A stretch of 64,000 nt of DNA, taken from contig NC_022444.1 of assembly GCF_000468495.1 (NCBI RefSeq), forward strand, positions 637,805-701,804, given 5' to 3'. The notes under the pieces were generated by a model that ran no database searches, was not told the DNA's origin, and saw nothing but the letters and a program-made list of their open reading frames with translations. Positions 16,766 through 26,488 of this stretch are shown in pieces (position 1 is the stretch's first letter; each line of letters begins with the position of its first letter). The DNA is from Megalodesulfovibrio gigas DSM 1382 = ATCC 19364. Its GTDB lineage: Bacteria; Desulfobacterota; Desulfovibrionia; Desulfovibrionales; Desulfovibrionaceae. Both the position numbers and the translations under genes were made by a program.

Positions 16766-17547
16766 ACCTGCCGTTTAGACACCTGGCCGTCCTGGGCGGC
16801 CACGGGCAGATGGGCGGCTTGTTCGTCCGGCGGGCCGAAGCTCTGGGGCTGGCCGTGCAGGTGTACGACCAGCCCCTGGAGGCGGCGGCCCTGGCCGACC
16901 GGGACGCAGGCCTGCCGCAGGCGGATCTGGTGCTGCTGGCCGTGCCGGTAACGGCCATGGATGCCGTGCTGGAGGCCATCCTCCCGCACCTGCACCCGCA
17001 GACGACGCTGGCCGACGTCTGTTCGGTGAAGCTCGGCCCCATGCAGGCCATGCTGCGCGCCTGGAACGGGCCGGTGGTGGGCACGCATCCCCTCTTCGGA
17101 CCGGAACCGCCCGAGGACGCCCGCGTGGCCCTGGTGCAGGGCGACCGGCCGCAGGATGCTGAGGCCCTGGCCCGCGTGACGGCGCTCTTCGAGGCCATGG
17201 GCTTTGCCTGCTTCCGGACCACGGCCGAGGAGCACGACCGGGCCATGGCTGCCATCCAGAACCTGAACTTCGTCACCACCGTGGCGTATCTGGCGGCGCT
17301 TTCGGGAGATGCGTCCCTGCGGCCGTTCCTCACGCCGTCGTTCCAGCGCCGGCTGGATGCCTCCCGCAAAATGCTCACCCAGGACGCGACGCTTTTTTCC
17401 ACATTGTTCGACGCCAATCCATATTCCATGGATTTGGTGCGGCAATACCGCAACTTCCTCCACGTGGCGGCAGGCGGAGACATGGATCTGCTGATCCAGC
17501 ACGCCCAACGCTGGTGGGAGGACGCATCCGCACGGAGCGAATCATGA
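16762..17547 (+). CDS. tyrA: Prephenate dehydrogenase (TyrA)
   Basis: 261 residues. Dinucleotide-binding motif LAVLGGHGQMGGLFV at the N-terminus, LVLLAVPVTAM, THPLFGPEPP and an all-helical C-terminal dimer domain with MAAIQNLNFVTTVAYL. It makes 4-hydroxyphenylpyruvate from prephenate. The GTG start (16762) overlaps the aroA stop as GTGA and has GGAG 7 nt upstream; no in-frame ATG is suitably placed. There is no fused chorismate mutase or ACT domain. It is short for the family but has both expected domains. Confidence 0.88.
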   Translation: MNLPFRHLAVLGGHGQMGGLFVRRAEALGLAVQVYDQPLEAAALADRDAGLPQADLVLLAVPVTAMDAVLEAILPHLHPQTTLADVCSVKLGPMQAMLRAWNGPVVGTHPLFGPEPPEDARVALVQGDRPQDAEALARVTALFEAMGFACFRTTAEEHDRAMAAIQNLNFVTTVAYLAALSGDASLRPFLTPSFQRRLDASRKMLTQDATLFSTLFDANPYSMDLVRQYRNFLHVAAGGDMDLLIQHAQRWWEDASARSES

Positions 17548-17660
17548 GAACGGACTACGGCTGAAGGGCCGCCCGGACGTTCCGCCCCGCTGCGGAAGGT
17601 CCATCAAGCCCGACGAGACAGGGGATCTGAACGCTGAACCCGCATCAACGGAGCACGACA

Positions 17661-19079
17661 ATGGAACCTGTGGTATTGAGACAAACCGGGTCCTGGACGG
17701 CCGCGGACATTCATACTCCCATCAGCCTGTTCCTGGGCCTGGTGGGATCCAAGCAGGGCCTGCTGCTGGAAAGCGCCGAGGTGGACGGCCGCCTGGGCCG
17801 CTATTCGGTCATCGCCTGGAACTACCGGCTGCGCCTTACCTGCAAAAACGGCCTGCTGGAAGTGGCCTGCCGCGACAATCGCCTGGAAGGCCTGAAAAAA
17901 TTCGAAGGCATGCCCTATCTGGAGGGCCTGCGCACGGTGATGCAGCACATCCGCATCGAGCCTGACGCCGAGTTCGCAGACCTGCCGCCCATCTGCCGCG
18001 GCCTGTACGGCTACTTCGGGTATGCCACGGCCCGGTTGTTTGAACCCAAGCTGGAATCCCTCATCCCTGTGGAGGCGGCGGAATCCACTCTGGTGCTGCC
18101 CGGGCATGTGGCGCTCTTCGACCACCTCTTCGGCAAGCTGTGCATCCTCAGCGTGGTGGAAGGCGTGAAGGTGGAACTGGATTCCCAGTACGTCAACCGC
18201 CGTCAGGATATTCCCGTCCACGGCCCCATCATGAACATGCCCGAGGAAGTGGCCTACAAAAAAGGCGTGCTGCGGGCCAAGGAACTCATCACCCAGGGCG
18301 AATGCATCCAGGTGGTGCTCTCCACACGCTTTCAGGCCTCCTTCTCCGGGGAACCTTTTGTGCTGTACCGGCGGCTGCGGCAGATCAACCCCTCGCCGTA
18401 CATGTTCTTCCTGCGGCTGCCCAAGGTGGCGGTGTTCGGCTCCTCCCCGGAAATGCTGGTGCGCTGCGACAACGGCCGCCTGACCACCTGCCCCATCGCC
18501 GGCACGCGCCCCCGCGGCGCCACCGAGGCCGAAGACAAGCGCCTGGCCGAAGAACTGCTGGCAGACCCCAAGGAACGCGCCGAACACGTAATGCTGGTGG
18601 ACCTGGGCCGCAACGACCTGGGCCGCATCGCCACGCCCGGCAGCGTGCAGGTGGATCGCAGCATGGAAGTGGAACGCTTCTCCCACGTGATGCACATGAC
18701 CTCCTACGTCTCCGCGCAACTGGCCCAGGGCAAGGACAGCCTGGACGTGCTGGCCAGCTGCTTCCCGGCCGGCACCGTCTCCGGTGCGCCCAAGGTGCGG
18801 GCCATGGAGATCATCGCCGAGCTGGAAGGCATTGCCCGCGGGCCATACGCCGGGGCCATCGGCTGGTTCGGGCTGGACAAGGATCGTGTGGACATGGATA
18901 CAGGCATCCTCATCCGCTCCTTCTGGGTACGCGACGGCCTCGTCCAATGGCAGACCGGCGCCGGCCTGGTCTACGATTCCGATCCGGACAAGGAATGGCA
19001 GGAGTGCCACAACAAGGCCCGCGCCCAGCAAGCCGCCCTGGCCGGCGAAGGAGTGCAGCATGTTCTTGCTCATCGATAA
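17661..19079 (+). CDS. trpE: Anthranilate synthase component I
   Basis: 472 residues. The LLLESAE stretch (~residues 33-39) is the tryptophan-feedback site. The catalytic chorismate-binding domain carries QVVLSTRF, SPEMLVRC, PIAGTRPRG, DLGRNDLGRI and FPAGTVSGAPKVRAMEII. It aminates chorismate with ammonia supplied by TrpG. It is separated from tyrA by 113 nt, the largest gap inside the operon, in which I see a short hairpin (TTCCGC/GCGGAA) but no T-run or clear promoter. Its 3' end overlaps trpG by 20 nt. Confidence 0.96.
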   Translation: MEPVVLRQTGSWTAADIHTPISLFLGLVGSKQGLLLESAEVDGRLGRYSVIAWNYRLRLTCKNGLLEVACRDNRLEGLKKFEGMPYLEGLRTVMQHIRIEPDAEFADLPPICRGLYGYFGYATARLFEPKLESLIPVEAAESTLVLPGHVALFDHLFGKLCILSVVEGVKVELDSQYVNRRQDIPVHGPIMNMPEEVAYKKGVLRAKELITQGECIQVVLSTRFQASFSGEPFVLYRRLRQINPSPYMFFLRLPKVAVFGSSPEMLVRCDNGRLTTCPIAGTRPRGATEAEDKRLAEELLADPKERAEHVMLVDLGRNDLGRIATPGSVQVDRSMEVERFSHVMHMTSYVSAQLAQGKDSLDVLASCFPAGTVSGAPKVRAMEIIAELEGIARGPYAGAIGWFGLDKDRVDMDTGILIRSFWVRDGLVQWQTGAGLVYDSDPDKEWQECHNKARAQQAALAGEGVQHVLAHR

Positions 19080-19638
19080 TTTCGATTCGTTTACCTACAA
19101 TCTCGTCCAGGCGTTTCAGAAGATCGGCCTGGAGCCCACGGTGGTGCGCAACGACCGTCCCGAGCTGCTGGATCTGGCCACCTCGCCCGAGGTGGAGATG
19201 GTCTGCATCTCTCCCGGCCCCAGCCACCCGATAAACGCCGGGCTGTGCCTGCAATTCCTGGAGCGTCTGCCCAGGACCACGCCCGTGCTCGGGGTCTGCC
19301 TGGGACACCAGATCCTCGGGCACTTCGCCGGGGCCACGGTGAACGTGGGACACCGCATCATGCATGGCAAGACGTCGCCCATCCGGCACAACGACAAGGG
19401 CCTCTTCGCCGGGCTGCCCAACCCCTTCGAGGTGGGCCGCTACCACTCCCTGCTGGTGCGGGCCGAGGAAGCGCCGGCGCTGCTGGAAGTGACGGCCACC
19501 ACGGACGAGGGCGAGGTCATGGGCCTCAGATACAAGGATCGTCCCTGGGCCGGGGTGCAGTTTCACCCGGAATCCATCCTCACCCCGGATGGCCCGCAAC
19601 TGCTGGCCAACTTCCCCAAACAGCTTCTGGCGGAGTAG
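19060..19638 (+). CDS. trpG: Anthranilate synthase component II (glutamine amidotransferase)
   Basis: 192 residues. Class I amidotransferase: LLIDNFDSFTYNL start, SPGPSHPINAG, nucleophile in GVCLGHQILG, and the His-Glu pair in GVQFHPESILTP. It releases ammonia from glutamine for TrpE. The ATG at 19060 is preceded by GAAGGAG and lies inside the end of trpE. There is no fusion to trpD. Confidence 0.95.
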   Translation: MFLLIDNFDSFTYNLVQAFQKIGLEPTVVRNDRPELLDLATSPEVEMVCISPGPSHPINAGLCLQFLERLPRTTPVLGVCLGHQILGHFAGATVNVGHRIMHGKTSPIRHNDKGLFAGLPNPFEVGRYHSLLVRAEEAPALLEVTATTDEGEVMGLRYKDRPWAGVQFHPESILTPDGPQLLANFPKQLLAE

Positions 19639-19643
19639 TGCAG

Positions 19644-20678
19644 ATGTCCATCACTATTGCAGAAATCCTGGATGCCCTGGCCGGGGGGGCGACGCTTTCC
19701 CGCCACGAGGCCGATGCCGCCTTCGGCATGCTCATGGCCGGCCAGCTCACCCCCACCCAGACCGGGGCCCTGCTCATGGGCCTGCGGGCCAAGGGCGAGA
19801 CGGCGGAAGAAGTGGCCGCCGCCGTGGACGCCGCCCTGGCCCAGGCCAACATGGTGGCCAAACGCGCCGACTATCCCGTGCTGGTGGATACCTGCGGCAC
19901 CGGCGGCGACCACAGCTGCTCCTTCAACTGCTCCACGGCCGTGGCTCTCTGTATGGCCGCCCTGGGGTATCCCGTGGCCAAGCACGGCAACCGCTCCATG
20001 ACCGGCAACTGCGGCTCGGCCGACGTGCTGGAGGGCATGGGCATGGAGTTGCTGGCCGATGCGGAGCTGGCTGCCGCCCAGCTGGACGAACGCGGCTTCG
20101 TATTCCTCTTTGCCCCCAACTTCCACCCCGCCTTCAGGCACGTCATGCCGGCGCGCCGGGAGATGGGCATCCGCACCGTGTTCAATTTGATGGGTCCCCT
20201 GCTCAACCCGGCCCGACCCAGCCACCAGCTGGTGGGCGTGGCCCGGCCCGAGCTCATGGAGCTGATGGCCGAAACCCTGGCCCTGTCCGGCGTGGCCCGC
20301 GCCGCCGTGGTCTGCGGCAGCGGCGGGGAGGCGGGCAAACGCTGGGATGAGCTGACCACCTTCGGCCCGGCCCTGGTCACCTGGGTGGTGGAAGGCGATC
20401 TGGCCCACACCGAGCTGGACCCGCAGGACTTCGACTTCCCGGCCTACACCCCGGCCGAGGTGGCCATCAAAAACCGCGAAGAAGGCGTGGCCCGCATGCG
20501 CGAGGTGCTGGCCGGCAAGGGCCCCAAGGCCATGCAGGACATGTGCGCCCTGAATCTGGGCGTCACCCTGCACCTGGCCGACGAGGAATCCACCCTGGGC
20601 GATTGCATGGACAAGGCCCGCGGCGTCATCGCCTCGGGCGTGGCCGCCCAGTACCTGCGGGAGCGGTTCGGATGCTAG
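19644..20678 (+). CDS. trpD: Anthranilate phosphoribosyltransferase
   Basis: 344 residues. DTCGTGGDHSCSFNCSTA is the PRPP-binding glycine loop, followed by KHGNRSMTGNCGSADVLE, FAPNFHPAF, MGIRTVFNLMGPLLNP and the C-terminal DELT motif (WDELTTFGP). It attaches phosphoribose to anthranilate. It starts 5 nt after trpG. Confidence 0.95.
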   Translation: MSITIAEILDALAGGATLSRHEADAAFGMLMAGQLTPTQTGALLMGLRAKGETAEEVAAAVDAALAQANMVAKRADYPVLVDTCGTGGDHSCSFNCSTAVALCMAALGYPVAKHGNRSMTGNCGSADVLEGMGMELLADAELAAAQLDERGFVFLFAPNFHPAFRHVMPARREMGIRTVFNLMGPLLNPARPSHQLVGVARPELMELMAETLALSGVARAAVVCGSGGEAGKRWDELTTFGPALVTWVVEGDLAHTELDPQDFDFPAYTPAEVAIKNREEGVARMREVLAGKGPKAMQDMCALNLGVTLHLADEESTLGDCMDKARGVIASGVAAQYLRERFGC

Positions 20679-21478
20679 CGCGCTTCCGCCAAGCCCAGGA
20701 GCCGGGCATTGCCCGACTCAGGACCCTGGCTGCGGCCGGCGCATTGCCACCGGCCCGGCCCGGCCCGCGATTGTCCCTGGCTGCGGTGCTGGCTGCGCCG
20801 CCCCTGGCCGTCATTGCCGAATACAAACGGGCCTCGCCGTCCAAGGGGCCCATCAACCTTGCCCTGTCCCCCGAGGACGTGGCGGAGCAGTACGCCCGCG
20901 GCGGGGCCTCGGCCATCTCCGTACTCACGGAGGAGCAGCACTTCCAGGGCTCCCTGCAGTTCCTGGAGCGCATGGCCAACGCCACCGGCCTCGGCCTGCC
21001 GCTTCTGCGCAAGGACTTCCTGCTCGATCCCCTGCAACTGGTGGAGACCGCGGCCACCCCGGCGGCGGCAGCGCTGGTCATCGTGCGCATGTTCGAGACC
21101 GATGACGCCCTGGCCGGCATGCTGCGCACGGCCGAGTCCCTGGGGGTGGAGGCGGTGGTGGAGATCTTCGACGAGACGGATCTGCGCCGCGCCAGAACCG
21201 CCATGGGCACCCTGGAGCAGGCGGCCACGCCGCGCATCATCCAGGTGAACAACCGGGATCTGGACACCTTGCGCATGGATATGGACACCTCCGCCCGTCT
21301 GGCGGCCTTCCGGCAGCCGGGCGAGTTGTGGATCAGCGCCTCCGGCATGTCCCGCCCCGGGGACCTTGCCCAGATGCGAGCACTTCGGTACGACGGCGTT
21401 CTGGTCGGTTCGTCCCTCATGGCCGCGCCGGATCCAGGATCCGCCCTGCATGAACTGCTCTCGGAGGTCCGCCCGTGA
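20672..21478 (+). CDS. trpC: Indole-3-glycerol-phosphate synthase
   Basis: 268 residues, TIM barrel. AEYKRASPSKGPIN contains the catalytic Lys; ISVLTEEQHFQGSL, LRKDFLLDPLQLVE, VEIFDETDL and VNNRDLDT follow the family order. It cyclises CdRP to indoleglycerol phosphate. The ATG overlaps the trpD stop by 7 nt. The protein is separate from TrpF, unlike in enteric bacteria. Confidence 0.94.
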   Translation: MLARFRQAQEPGIARLRTLAAAGALPPARPGPRLSLAAVLAAPPLAVIAEYKRASPSKGPINLALSPEDVAEQYARGGASAISVLTEEQHFQGSLQFLERMANATGLGLPLLRKDFLLDPLQLVETAATPAAAALVIVRMFETDDALAGMLRTAESLGVEAVVEIFDETDLRRARTAMGTLEQAATPRIIQVNNRDLDTLRMDMDTSARLAAFRQPGELWISASGMSRPGDLAQMRALRYDGVLVGSSLMAAPDPGSALHELLSEVRP

Positions 21479-22149
21479 TGTACGAAAGCTCCCCCTGCGC
21501 CTGTGCTTGTGGCGACGTGCTGGTCAAGGTCTGCGGCATCACCCGTCAGGAAGATGCCGACGCGGCCATCGCCATCAACGCGTCCCTGCTGGGATTCATC
21601 TTCCACCCCGCCAGCCCCAGGGCGATGACGCCGGCCAAGGCCAGGGCCATCTGCACCGGGGAGCGCATGCGTGTGGGAGTCTTCGTCAATCAAACCCCCG
21701 GCGAAATCCTGGACATCATGGACGACGCCCGCCTGCACCTGGCCCAGCTGCACGGCGACCAGGACGAAGCCTGTTGCCTGGCCCTGGGCCGGCAGCGGGT
21801 GATGCGCGCCTTCTGGCCCGAACGCCACGCCAACCTGGCGGACTTTGAGGCCGAGCTGGCCCGCTTTGCCCCGTTCTGCCGCTTCTTCCTGTTCGACGCC
21901 GGCGCGTCTGGCGGCGGGCACGGGAAGTCCCTGGACTGGGCGGCCCTGGGCCGGCTCAAATCGCCCCGGAGCTGGTTTCTGGCCGGGGGGCTTTCGCCGG
22001 ACAACGTGCGGCAGGCCGTGGACGCCTGCAACCCCGACGGCGTGGACCTCAATTCCGGGGTGGAAGCTGCCCCCGGGATCAAGGACCCCGCCAAACTTGC
22101 CGCCGCGCGCGAGGCCCTCTGCGCGCCGGCTTCCAACAAAACAACCTGA
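21478..22149 (+). CDS. trpF: Phosphoribosylanthranilate isomerase
   Basis: 223 residues from the ATG at 21478, which overlaps the trpC stop (TGATG); an adjacent GTG at 21475 is an alternative. [17 protein letters not shown] carries the catalytic Cys, [13 protein letters not shown] the phosphate region, [18 protein letters not shown] and [18 protein letters not shown] (catalytic Asp) follow, and ending [17 protein letters not shown] Cys-rich run (SPCACACGD) sits before the first strand and is not part of the usual fold. Confidence 0.93.
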   Translation: MYESSPCACACGDVLVKVCGITRQEDADAAIAINASLLGFIFHPASPRAMTPAKARAICTGERMRVGVFVNQTPGEILDIMDDARLHLAQLHGDQDEACCLALGRQRVMRAFWPERHANLADFEAELARFAPFCRFFLFDAGASGGGHGKSLDWAALGRLKSPRSWFLAGGLSPDNVRQAVDACNPDGVDLNSGVEAAPGIKDPAKLAAAREALCAPASNKTT

Positions 22150-22174
22150 TTCGTCATCAGATAAAGGCATTGTC

Positions 22175-23377
22175 ATGACCACTTCCGCCCCCCTGCGCGC
22201 CGGCTGGTTCGGCGACTTCGGCGGCCAGTTCGTGCCCGAACTGCTCATGCCGCCCCTGCACGAGCTTGAGGAGGCCTACGCCACCATCGCCGCCTCTCCC
22301 GCCTTCAAGGAGGAGCTGGCCGGGTTGATGACCGATTATGTCGGCCGGCCCACGTCCCTGTATCGGTGCAGGACCCTGTCCAAGGAACTCGGCATCAATC
22401 TGTGGCTCAAGCGCGAGGATCTCGCCCATACGGGCGCCCATAAAATCAACAACACCCTGGGGCAGGCCCTGCTGACCAAGCACATGGGCAAGACCGTGCT
22501 CATGGCCGAAACCGGCGCCGGGCAGCACGGCGTGGCCACCGCCACGGCCGCGGCCATGCTGGGCCTGGAATGCCTGGTGTTCATGGGCGCCACGGACGTG
22601 GTGCGTCAGGCCCACAACGTGCGCCGCATGGAACTGCTGGGCGCCACGGTGCATCCCGTGCAGTCCGGCACCCAGACCCTCAAGGACGCCATCAACGCCG
22701 CCCTGCGGTACTGGATTGCCGAACAGGCCACCACGCACTACTGCATCGGCTCCGTCGTGGGGCCGCATCCGTTCCCCATCATCGTGCGGGATTTCCAACG
22801 CTGCATCGGCGACGAGATGCGCGCCCAGTTCCGCGCCAAGATCGGCCGCCTGCCGGATTACGTCGTGGCCTGCTGCGGCGGCGGCTCCAACGCCATGGGC
22901 ACCTTCTATCCCTACATCGAGGACGAGGGCGTGCAGCTGGTGGGCGTGGAAGCCGCCGGCACCGGTGACCCCGGCTGCTACCACTCCGCCACCCTGACCC
23001 AGGGCACGAACGGCGTGCTCCACGGCACCCGCACCAAGCTACTGCAGACCGAGGACGGGCAGATCCTGCCCTCGCACTCCGTGGCCCCCGGGCTGGACTA
23101 TCCCGGCGTGGGTCCCGAGCATGCCTGGCTGCAGGCCAGCGGCCGCGCCCGCTACGAATGCGTGAACGATGTGCAGGCCCTGGCGGCCTTCCATACCCTG
23201 TGCCGCGCCGAGGGCATCATCCCGGCCCTGGAAAGCTCCCACGCCCTGGCCTGGGTGCTGGAAAACAGCGCCTCCCTGCCAAAGGGCTGCCACGTGGCCG
23301 TGACGCTTTCCGGTCGTGGCGACAAGGACTTGGGCATCATCCAGGAAATCCAGGAAACGCAAAGGAAGCAGGCATGA
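22175..23377 (+). CDS. trpB: Tryptophan synthase beta chain
   Basis: 400 residues. [20 protein letters not shown] holds the PLP lysine, followed by [37 protein letters not shown] (PLP phosphate loop), EAAGTGDPG and [10 protein letters not shown]. It condenses indole with serine. This is the TrpB1 type that pairs with TrpA encoded next, with a 4-nt overlap. Confidence 0.97.
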   Translation: MTTSAPLRAGWFGDFGGQFVPELLMPPLHELEEAYATIAASPAFKEELAGLMTDYVGRPTSLYRCRTLSKELGINLWLKREDLAHTGAHKINNTLGQALLTKHMGKTVLMAETGAGQHGVATATAAAMLGLECLVFMGATDVVRQAHNVRRMELLGATVHPVQSGTQTLKDAINAALRYWIAEQATTHYCIGSVVGPHPFPIIVRDFQRCIGDEMRAQFRAKIGRLPDYVVACCGGGSNAMGTFYPYIEDEGVQLVGVEAAGTGDPGCYHSATLTQGTNGVLHGTRTKLLQTEDGQILPSHSVAPGLDYPGVGPEHAWLQASGRARYECVNDVQALAAFHTLCRAEGIIPALESSHALAWVLENSASLPKGCHVAVTLSGRGDKDLGIIQEIQETQRKQA

Positions 23378-24147
23378 GCGCCCCCTCCAGACTCGAAGCG
23401 GCCATCCGTGCCGCCACCGCCACCGGTCGTCCCGCGTTGATTCCCTTCCTCCCCGCCGGCTATCCAGACAAGGACCGCTTCTGGACCGAGCTGGCCGCCC
23501 TGGACGCACACGGGGCAGACGTCATCGAAATCGGCGTGCCCTTCTCCGATCCCGTGGCCGACGGCCCCGTGGTGGAGGCCGCCTCCCTGGAATGCCTGGA
23601 GGCCGGCGTCACCCTGGCCTGGATCCTGGCGGAGCTCAAGGCCCGCGCCGCCGCCGGCACGGCTCCCAAGGCCCCCCTGGTGCTCATGGGCTACGCCAAC
23701 CCGTTCCTGCAATACGGCCTGGCGGCCCTGGCCGCGGACGCCGCCGCCGGTGGCGTGGCCGGGATGATCATCCCTGATCTGCCCTATGAAGAACGCGGCC
23801 CGTTCCAGGACGCCCTGGCCGCGGCCGGCGTGGACCTCATCCCCCTCATCGGCCTGAACACCAGCCCCGAGCGCATGCGGCTCTATGCAGACAACGCCCG
23901 CGGCTTCGCCTATCTGGTGAGTGTCATGGGAGTGACGGGCGAGCGCGACACCCTGCCGGAGCCGGTCAAGGCCCAACTGGCCGTGGCCCGGGAGATCTTC
24001 CCCGTGCCCGTGGCCCTGGGCTTCGGCATCAGCCGGCCGGAGCAGCTGCAGGATTTGCCGGCGGACGCAGCCATCTTCGGCAGCGCCCTGATCCGCCACA
24101 TCAAAGCCGGTGGCGACGCCGCCGGCTTCATGGCCAGATGGCAGTAA
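23374..24147 (+). CDS. trpA: Tryptophan synthase alpha chain
   Basis: 257 residues, TIM barrel. [11 protein letters not shown] start, the catalytic Glu and Asp in [53 protein letters not shown] and ALGFGIS for the phosphate. It cleaves indoleglycerol phosphate and channels indole to TrpB. It is the last gene of the operon; a long hairpin follows 15 nt later. Confidence 0.96.
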   Translation: MSAPSRLEAAIRAATATGRPALIPFLPAGYPDKDRFWTELAALDAHGADVIEIGVPFSDPVADGPVVEAASLECLEAGVTLAWILAELKARAAAGTAPKAPLVLMGYANPFLQYGLAALAADAAAGGVAGMIIPDLPYEERGPFQDALAAAGVDLIPLIGLNTSPERMRLYADNARGFAYLVSVMGVTGERDTLPEPVKAQLAVAREIFPVPVALGFGISRPEQLQDLPADAAIFGSALIRHIKAGGDAAGFMARWQ

Positions 24148-24162
24148 CCGCTTGAAATAAAA

Positions 24163-24194
24163 GGGGCGGCGCATCGTGCATGATGCGCCGCCCC
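24163..24194. terminator. Bidirectional terminator after trpA
   Basis: Perfect 13-bp stem GGGGCGGCGCATC/GATGCGCCGCCCC with a 6-nt loop. The T-rich tail (CTTTTATTTC) is on the minus-strand side, so it serves the converging EF-hand gene best and the trp operon at least in part. Confidence 0.85.
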
Positions 24195-24239
24195 TGAATG
24201 CCTTGCCCAACCCGCAGCCGATTGCAACTGGAGTGTGGG

Positions 24240-24584
24240 TCACACCTTCTTCAGCATGGACGAAAGCTGGCTGATCTTGGCCCAGCGGGCATCGGTCTTG
24301 GCCAGATAATTGTAGATCTCGCCTTCATAGCCGGACAGGCCGACCTTGAGTTCGTCCACGGACAGCACGCCGCTTTTGTCGGTATCCAGCTTGCTGAACG
24401 CTTCTTCGGAAAAGGTCACTTCATCCTGCGACAACGTACCGTCCTTGTTGGTGTCGCGCTCCTTGAGGTATTTCTGGGCAGCGACCTTGGAGGCCAGGTT
24501 GTCAAACTGGGTGGACCCGGAGGACTCCTTGCCCATGTAGCAGGACAAGGAATATTCAAGCATGCTGTGGCTGACTCGACGCAT
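24240..24584 (-). CDS. Small EF-hand protein
   Basis: 114 residues with two canonical EF-hand loops: DTNKDGTLSQDE (~44-55) and DTDKSGVLSVDE (~67-78). Both have Asp/Asn ligands at positions 1, 3, 5 and the bidentate Glu at 12, so calcium binding is likely. No signal peptide is evident at the N-terminus (MRRVSHSMLEYSLSCYMGK), so the protein is probably cytoplasmic. GGAG lies 8 nt before the ATG. Its partner is unknown. Confidence 0.82.
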   Translation of the reverse strand: MRRVSHSMLEYSLSCYMGKESSGSTQFDNLASKVAAQKYLKERDTNKDGTLSQDEVTFSEEAFSKLDTDKSGVLSVDELKVGLSGYEGEIYNYLAKTDARWAKISQLSSMLKKV

Positions 24585-24705
24585 GGCGGACTCCTGCTGC
24601 GGTATCGTGCGGGTGAAAAAACTGCCCTCGCACGAGCTACATGCAGCAATCGTTCCAGCAGTCCGTGCGCACCGGCCTCACCGATACGCACGGACCCGGC
24701 AAGCG

Positions 24706-25884
24706 TCAGCGTGTCGCCAGCAACTCCTTGAGGCATTCGGCCAGGCGGTGGATGCCTTCCTCAATGCGCTCCGGCGTGGAATTGGAGAAATTGAGCCGCA
24801 GGGAATTGGCCGTGCCGTCCACGTAGAACGGATGTCCGGGCACAAAGGCCACCTTGCGCGCAATGGCCTTCTGGAACAGCCGTTCCGATGAGAGCCCTTC
24901 CGGCAGCTGCACCCAGAGGAACATGCCGCCCTCGGGCTCGGTGTAGCGCACTTCCTCGGGGAAGCTGGCCCGGATGGCCTGCAGCATGCACTGGCAGCGC
25001 TCGCCGTAGGCCTTGCGGATGACGGCGATGTGTGCGTCCAGATCGTTGTCCGTCAAAAATCTGTGCAGCACGCGCTGGGTGAAGATGGAGGTGTGCAGGT
25101 CCGAGGCCTGCTTGGCCGTGACCAGCTTGTGCATGAGATCCGGATCGGCCACCAGCCAGCCCACGCGCATGCCCGGGCTGGCAATCTTGGAGAAGGATCC
25201 CAGCAGCACGGTGCATGCACCCTGCGCGAAGGCCCGCAGGGGCGGCAGGGGCGTGCCGGAAAACCGCAGCTCGCCGTACGGGTTGTCCTCCACCAGCACG
25301 GTGTCGCTGCCGGCCAGCAGCCGGGCAACCTCGCGGCGGGTGGGTTCATCGTAGGTGCAGCCGGACGGGTTCTGAAAATTGGGCACGGCATAGAACAGCT
25401 TGGGCTTCTTGGCCAGGCCGGCTTCCAGCTGGGCCAGATCCACCCCTGTGGGCCCCAGGTCCACGGTGTCGAAGGCTGCGCCGAACAAGGAAAAGGCCTG
25501 GATGGCCCCCAGATAGCCGGGGCGCTCCATGAGCACGCCGTCGCCGGGGTCCAGAAACACCTTGGCCATGAGGTCCAGCCCCTGCTGCGAGCCGGTGGTG
25601 ATGAGAATCTGCTCCATGGGAACGTCCAGTCCCAGGGTGTCGGCGTAGCGGCGGGCAATATATTCCCGCAAGGGCGGGTAGCCCTCGGTGATGGAATACT
25701 GCAGCACGGCGGCGCCGTTCTCGGTCAGTACGGCATGGGCGGCCTCCGCAAAGGCCTGGGAGGGGAAATGATCCGGGCTGGGCAGCCCGCCGGCAAAGGA
25801 GATGATGGCGGGATCCTGCGTGGCTTTGAGAATTTCCCGGATATAGGAGCGTTTGACGGTGGCGAGTCTGGGGGAATAGCGCAC
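24706..25884 (-). CDS. PLP-dependent aminotransferase, LysN/MocR-like class I
   Basis: 392 residues. ISFAGGLPSPDHFP near the start, LQYSITEGYPPLREYIA, TTGSQQGLDLMAKVF, YAVPNFQNPSG, EDNPYGELRF and the PLP lysine in GSFSKIASPGMRVGW are typical of 2-aminoadipate/aromatic or branched-chain transaminases of the LysN group. Proximity to the trp operon makes an aromatic transaminase attractive, but this is an inference. GTG start with AAGGACC upstream. It is not fused to a GntR domain. Confidence 0.85.
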   Translation of the reverse strand: MRYSPRLATVKRSYIREILKATQDPAIISFAGGLPSPDHFPSQAFAEAAHAVLTENGAAVLQYSITEGYPPLREYIARRYADTLGLDVPMEQILITTGSQQGLDLMAKVFLDPGDGVLMERPGYLGAIQAFSLFGAAFDTVDLGPTGVDLAQLEAGLAKKPKLFYAVPNFQNPSGCTYDEPTRREVARLLAGSDTVLVEDNPYGELRFSGTPLPPLRAFAQGACTVLLGSFSKIASPGMRVGWLVADPDLMHKLVTAKQASDLHTSIFTQRVLHRFLTDNDLDAHIAVIRKAYGERCQCMLQAIRASFPEEVRYTEPEGGMFLWVQLPEGLSSERLFQKAIARKVAFVPGHPFYVDGTANSLRLNFSNSTPERIEEGIHRLAECLKELLATR

Positions 25885-25939
25885 GGGGTGGCGGTCCTTG
25901 GCCGCGAACAGCAGGATGAGGGGTGAACGCCTTCCGGCA

Positions 25940-26380
25940 TCAATAGACGGTCAGCGTGTTGCGTGGCGATGCCGTGGTGGGCGCGGCAGGCGCGCCGGGT
26001 ACGGCGGGCGGCGCAGCCGGGGGCAGCCCGATTTCCATGAGTTTTGCCAGAATGGCCTCGCGCCCCATAATCCCGACATGCCGGTAGCGCACTTCGCCGG
26101 CAGCGTCATGAAACACCAGGGTGGGGATGGAGGCGACCTTGTAGGCTCTGGCGCGGGTGTCCTTGTCGATGTCCACGATGACCACCGCCGCGCGATTGCC
26201 CAGCTCCTTGGCCAGGGCCTGGACGATGGGCTTCTGCGCCTTACATGGCCCGCACCAGACAGCAGTGAAGTCCACCAACGTCACCTTGCCCCGCACCGCA
26301 CAGGGCAGGGTCTGGGACCAGACGGGCTGCACCGTGCACAGCAGCAGCATTCCTGCTGCAATCAACAGACGAAACGACAT
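25940..26380 (-). CDS. Secreted thioredoxin-like protein
   Basis: 146 residues. A signal peptide (LLIAAGMLLLCTVQPVWSQ) precedes a thioredoxin fold with VDFTAVWCGPCKAQKP (CGPC active site), VDIDKDTRARAYKV and the cis-proline motif SIPTLVFHDAAGE. The last ~30 residues are Ala/Pro-rich. It probably acts as a periplasmic thiol-disulfide reductant. I start at 26380, where GAGG is well placed, rather than 24 nt upstream. It follows the UPF0173 gene on the same strand. Confidence 0.85.
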   Translation of the reverse strand: MSFRLLIAAGMLLLCTVQPVWSQTLPCAVRGKVTLVDFTAVWCGPCKAQKPIVQALAKELGNRAAVVIVDIDKDTRARAYKVASIPTLVFHDAAGEVRYRHVGIMGREAILAKLMEIGLPPAAPPAVPGAPAAPTTASPRNTLTVY

Positions 26381-26488
26381 GAGCAAACCTCGCAGGCACT
26401 GCAATAAACAGCAGGGGTAAGGCGCAACGGTTCGTATGTATTCCTTTCCCGCGGCGGACGCAATCCTGACGTCATGGCCGCCGATGCA

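Noticed and set aside
17543-17563. Six-codon ORF (MRTDYG) after tyrA as a second leader peptide
   Set aside because: It contains only one aromatic codon and no terminator with a T-run follows; probably chance.
24198-24731. Plus-strand ORF opposite the EF-hand gene
   Set aside because: It lacks a ribosome-binding site and domain, and lies over two good EF-hand loops on the other strand.
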